From Paenibacillus oryzisoli (GTDB lineage: Bacteria; Bacillota; Bacilli; Paenibacillales; NBRC-103111): a stretch of DNA of 64,000 nt. Under the pieces are notes generated by a model that saw nothing but the letters and a program-made list of their open reading frames with translations, had not been told where the DNA came from and made no database searches. The stretch lies in contig NZ_LYPB01000060.1 in the NCBI RefSeq assembly GCF_001653565.1, positions 62,001 through 126,000 of the forward strand, written 5' to 3'. How positions within the stretch are numbered: the stretch's first letter is position 1; every line of letters begins with the position of its first letter. Below are positions 61,224 through 64,000 of this stretch, in pieces. A program made the translations under genes and the position numbers.

Positions 61224-62795
61224 ATGATAAAACTTATTATTGTAGATGATGAGAAGTCGACAAGAGAAGGATTAGCCCAGTTTATTCCATGGAATAGCCT
61301 TGACGTTAGTAGGGTTGAATGTGCTGGTTCAGGTGATGAAGCGTTGAGGCTGGCTGAACAAATACGACCCGACATCATTCTTTCAGATATCAAGATGCCT
61401 GGTATGAATGGCATTGAATTCGCTGTCTTAGTAAAGGCTATTCTTCCGGATTGTAAATTCATTTTCTTAAGCGGGTATGCGGATAAAGAGTACCTGAAAT
61501 CGGCTATTCAATTGCGTGCAATCAATTATCTAGAGAAGCCTGTCAATAGAGAAGAAGTGAAACGCGCAGTTAGTTTGGCTGTTCGTGCCGTCAGGGAAGA
61601 ACAAGTTAAAAATGCGGAGAATAACGCAATTCTCAAGGAAAAACTAGCTTTGGACATGGCTGGTATGCGAACACCTCTCCCTGATATTTTGCAACGATTA
61701 CAACAAATGAACAAAGATATTTCATCTTATGGGAATGTTATCACCGCTATCATAAAAATCGACATTCAAACAGAACCGTCTACAGATATCGAGCATAATC
61801 ATAAAGGACTTATATATAAAGCGATAGATTTGGTATTCGATAATCCTGTGATGTACCATCTTGCAGGGTTTAAAGACAACCAGCATATTGTCATTCACTT
61901 TTACGGAAAAGGGGTTAGCCATCGAGATTTTCCCCCAACGATAATTAGTTCTCTGAAGAAAACGATAGAGGAATTGGCAAGCGTGAAAGTCGATTTGTTT
62001 ATGGGTATTGGAATCAAAGTAGATGGGGTGAAGCAGGTTAGAGAATCGTATCGAACCGCTGCGCTAGCCTTGCAGAAACAATTTTTTATCGGGGCTAATC
62101 AGATGGTTATTTACGAGGATCGGGTTGATAACGGTAAGACATATCGATTGGATGCAGTTGTTATTAAGCAATTTGTAGATTGCTTGAGTGAATGCGATAA
62201 AGATAAGACGCTGCGTTTCATTGTCCACATGCATGACGAAATTAGAAAGCATACCGAATTGCCCATTAAGCAGGTCAAAGACATTTTCTGCAGCATGCTC
62301 CTAGAATTAAATACTTTTGCAACAGGATACAATATCGATCTCTTTGAAAAACAGGAACAAGTGTATTTTTGGGATATCATCACGAGTATGTCCAGCTTGA
62401 CAGAAATCCAAAACTATATGGTGGACCGAATTTTGGTTGTTTTCGACAATATCCAATCCAAGAATAGTATCGGACAAAATGTATTTATGATTATGCAGGT
62501 TATCCAGGAGCATTACCATGATGATCATTTAACGATTAACATGCTAGCGCAGCATCTGTTTCTGACACCGACCTATCTCTGCATGATTTTTAAGAAAAAA
62601 ACAGGAAAAACCATTAACCAATACATAACCGAAGTTAGAATCGAAAAGGCTAAGGAGTTTTTGAAGGAAGAAAGAGTGAAGCTTCTGGAAATATCGAGAA
62701 AGGTAGGCTATCAAAGCCCCAATCATTTCACTAAAATATTTAAAAAAATGACCGGAATGAATCCTTCCGATTATAGAGAAAGGCATTACTTATGA
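61224..62795 (+). CDS. YesN-type response regulator with AraC DNA-binding domain
   Basis: The 523-residue protein has a receiver with DD at 8-9 and the phosphate-accepting Asp at 55 (ILSDIKMPGMNG). A middle region of about 290 residues follows, then an AraC double helix-turn-helix (NMLAQHLFLTPTYLCMIFKKKTG) ending in FKKMTGMNPSDYRE. AAGGAG lies 11 bases before ATG 61224; the longer frame to 61182 enters the upstream hairpin region. Unusually for this window, it precedes its kinase, and the two overlap by four bases. Confidence 0.9.
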   Translation: MIKLIIVDDEKSTREGLAQFIPWNSLDVSRVECAGSGDEALRLAEQIRPDIILSDIKMPGMNGIEFAVLVKAILPDCKFIFLSGYADKEYLKSAIQLRAINYLEKPVNREEVKRAVSLAVRAVREEQVKNAENNAILKEKLALDMAGMRTPLPDILQRLQQMNKDISSYGNVITAIIKIDIQTEPSTDIEHNHKGLIYKAIDLVFDNPVMYHLAGFKDNQHIVIHFYGKGVSHRDFPPTIISSLKKTIEELASVKVDLFMGIGIKVDGVKQVRESYRTAALALQKQFFIGANQMVIYEDRVDNGKTYRLDAVVIKQFVDCLSECDKDKTLRFIVHMHDEIRKHTELPIKQVKDIFCSMLLELNTFATGYNIDLFEKQEQVYFWDIITSMSSLTEIQNYMVDRILVVFDNIQSKNSIGQNVFMIMQVIQEHYHDDHLTINMLAQHLFLTPTYLCMIFKKKTGKTINQYITEVRIEKAKEFLKEERVKLLEISRKVGYQSPNHFTKIFKKMTGMNPSDYRERHYL

Positions 62796-64000
62796 TGGGG
62801 AAATCAATTCGTGTTCTCTGGCAATACATCCAGGATCTCAAAATCAAAAATAAACTCGTTTTGATTTTTTTCTTCCTCATGATCGTACCGCTCTTCGGCT
62901 TTACTTATTTAGCCTACAAACAGGCAGCGCAAGTGATCGAGGAAAATACGGTGTATGCTGCCAAGCAGTCTTTCGAACAGGCAGCGTCTTCTCTTGCATC
63001 CAAAGTGAACAGTGCTTCTACGATTTCGGATTATATTATTCTCGATGAAGAGGCAACAAGGGTGTTCGGTAGAAATGGAGCGTCTTATGAAATCCCAATG
63101 CAATTGAAAGATAGTTCATATCTGTTAAGACTATTTCAATATTTACTTCGTAACGAGGATATCCATCTCATTCGTTTGTTCGTACCGGATGAATTCATAT
63201 ATGCGGGGGACGGACAGCTCATCTACAGTATGGAATCGATTCGTGATGACTCCTGGTATGAGCAATTATTAAATAGTAACGCCAGAGTTTTATTATCTCC
63301 AACCACGACCCACTACACGGAAAAGACTGGCAATGTGACAGAGGATAAAGTGTTATCCGTACTGCGTCTTGTCAAGAATCCTAATGATTATTCTAAAAAC
63401 ATGGGTGTACTTAGCGTTGATATCTTACTAAGTGATGTACTGAATATTATCGATAAAGCAGCCAACATTACCGATACAGGCATGATCTATATAGAAAATA
63501 GCAGGGGGCAGATCATTCAGTCGACGGCTTCACTTGAACAGATCAATCTTTGGAAAGTTCCGAACTTGGCGACAGAGCAAGAGAATATGTGGCAGAAAAC
63601 TACCGTTAAGGGTAAGGGGGCGATCGTGGGTTATAAAACGATTGAAGGTACGGATTGGCGAATGGTCAGTATAATCCCAATTACGGATATTCTGTCTGCC
63701 AGTTCCCGTCAAAGAAACGTGCTAATCCTGATTATGATCGTTATGGCAGCAGTGGCCTATGTGCTCGCTTATGTAAGCTCCGTGTCCAGCACGAAACGGA
63801 TTTATCGCTTAATCTCCAAAATGCGTAAGGTCCAAAATGGCGAATTGTCCGTCATCACGCAGAAGTTCGGCAGAGATGAGATTGGGGAGCTGGCGGAATC
63901 TTATAATTTTATGATCAAAAAGATTGAGAAATTAATTGATGAACAGTTCAAAACCGGGCAAGAGATGAAGAACGCGGAGTTGAAGTGGGCCCAAGCAGAG
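62792..64000 (+). CDS. Sensor histidine kinase, YesM type, partial (runs off the window)
   Basis: 403 codons are visible without a stop. They start at ATG 62792, overlapping the regulator stop (ATGA), with AAAGG 8 bases upstream; a second ATG follows at once. A membrane helix near 26-46, an extracellular Cache-like sensor region, a second helix near 308-330 (VLILIMIVMAAVAYVLAYV) and a HAMP segment (FGRDEIGELAESYNFMIKKI) can be read. The window ends just before the QINPHF phosphorylation motif would be expected. Confidence 0.88.
   Translation, partial: MMGKSIRVLWQYIQDLKIKNKLVLIFFFLMIVPLFGFTYLAYKQAAQVIEENTVYAAKQSFEQAASSLASKVNSASTISDYIILDEEATRVFGRNGASYEIPMQLKDSSYLLRLFQYLLRNEDIHLIRLFVPDEFIYAGDGQLIYSMESIRDDSWYEQLLNSNARVLLSPTTTHYTEKTGNVTEDKVLSVLRLVKNPNDYSKNMGVLSVDILLSDVLNIIDKAANITDTGMIYIENSRGQIIQSTASLEQINLWKVPNLATEQENMWQKTTVKGKGAIVGYKTIEGTDWRMVSIIPITDILSASSRQRNVLILIMIVMAAVAYVLAYVSSVSSTKRIYRLISKMRKVQNGELSVITQKFGRDEIGELAESYNFMIKKIEKLIDEQFKTGQEMKNAELKWAQAE

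Overview
The window looks like a chromosomal stretch of a Paenibacillus-type, spore-forming Firmicute. The reasons are strong AGGAGG ribosome sites, several TTG/GTG starts, three YesM/YesN-type two-component systems each tied to a sugar ABC transporter, many AraC-family regulators, S-layer-homology (SLH) surface anchoring, a lipoteichoic-acid-synthase-type sulfatase and a spore-coat polysaccharide cluster. No rRNA, tRNA, CRISPR array, insertion sequence or prophage gene was seen.

Layout. (1) 0-2.3 kb: a PP-loop ATPase and a chromate transporter. (2) 2.4-11.5 kb, minus strand: a sugar-uptake operon in the order solute-binding lipoprotein, two permeases, sensor kinase, response regulator, GH2 beta-mannosidase. 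(3) 11.8-16.4 kb, plus strand, divergent from it: a large secreted beta-helix protein ending in a dockerin, followed by a cohesin plus SLH protein. Together they look like a two-gene cell-surface docking system. (4) 16.5-19.3 kb: an LtaS-like sulfatase and a small lipoprotein. (5) 19.7-28.7 kb, mostly minus: a spore polysaccharide set with ytdA-ytcA-ytcB gene order behind a sigma-K-like promoter, a CotSA-like glycosyltransferase and a CotS-like kinase with a very basic tail. Between them sit a divergent, extremely acidic protein and an MFS/XRE-cupin regulator pair. (6) 29-31.2 kb: a PhyH-type dioxygenase, an AraC regulator and a zinc-ribbon microprotein, preceded by an orphan promoter with two palindromes. 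(7) 32-39.9 kb: a second sugar ABC/YesMN operon, a second PhyH enzyme and an AraC regulator. (8) 40.4-44.2 kb: two unknown proteins, a GT2/PlsY pair and a hemolysin-III-like membrane protein. (9) 44.3-51.2 kb: a PhyH-HEAT fusion, an AraC gene directly behind a TetR gene, a divergent EmrB-like exporter with two operators, and a phosphodiester glycosidase. (10) 51.6-56.1 kb: an SNF2 helicase/SWIM-domain pair. (11) 56.3-64 kb: a nitrilase-family hydrolase and a third, LplBCA-type transporter with its response regulator and a sensor kinase cut by the window end.

Much of the region reads as polysaccharide sensing, uptake and breakdown. Cre-like catabolite sites lie before all three sugar loci and stem-loops follow the solute-binding protein genes. 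Intergenic DNA carries at least two dispersed hairpin repeat families and a long polypurine tract. Starts were chosen from visible ribosome-binding sites, so several genes begin downstream of the longest possible reading frame.
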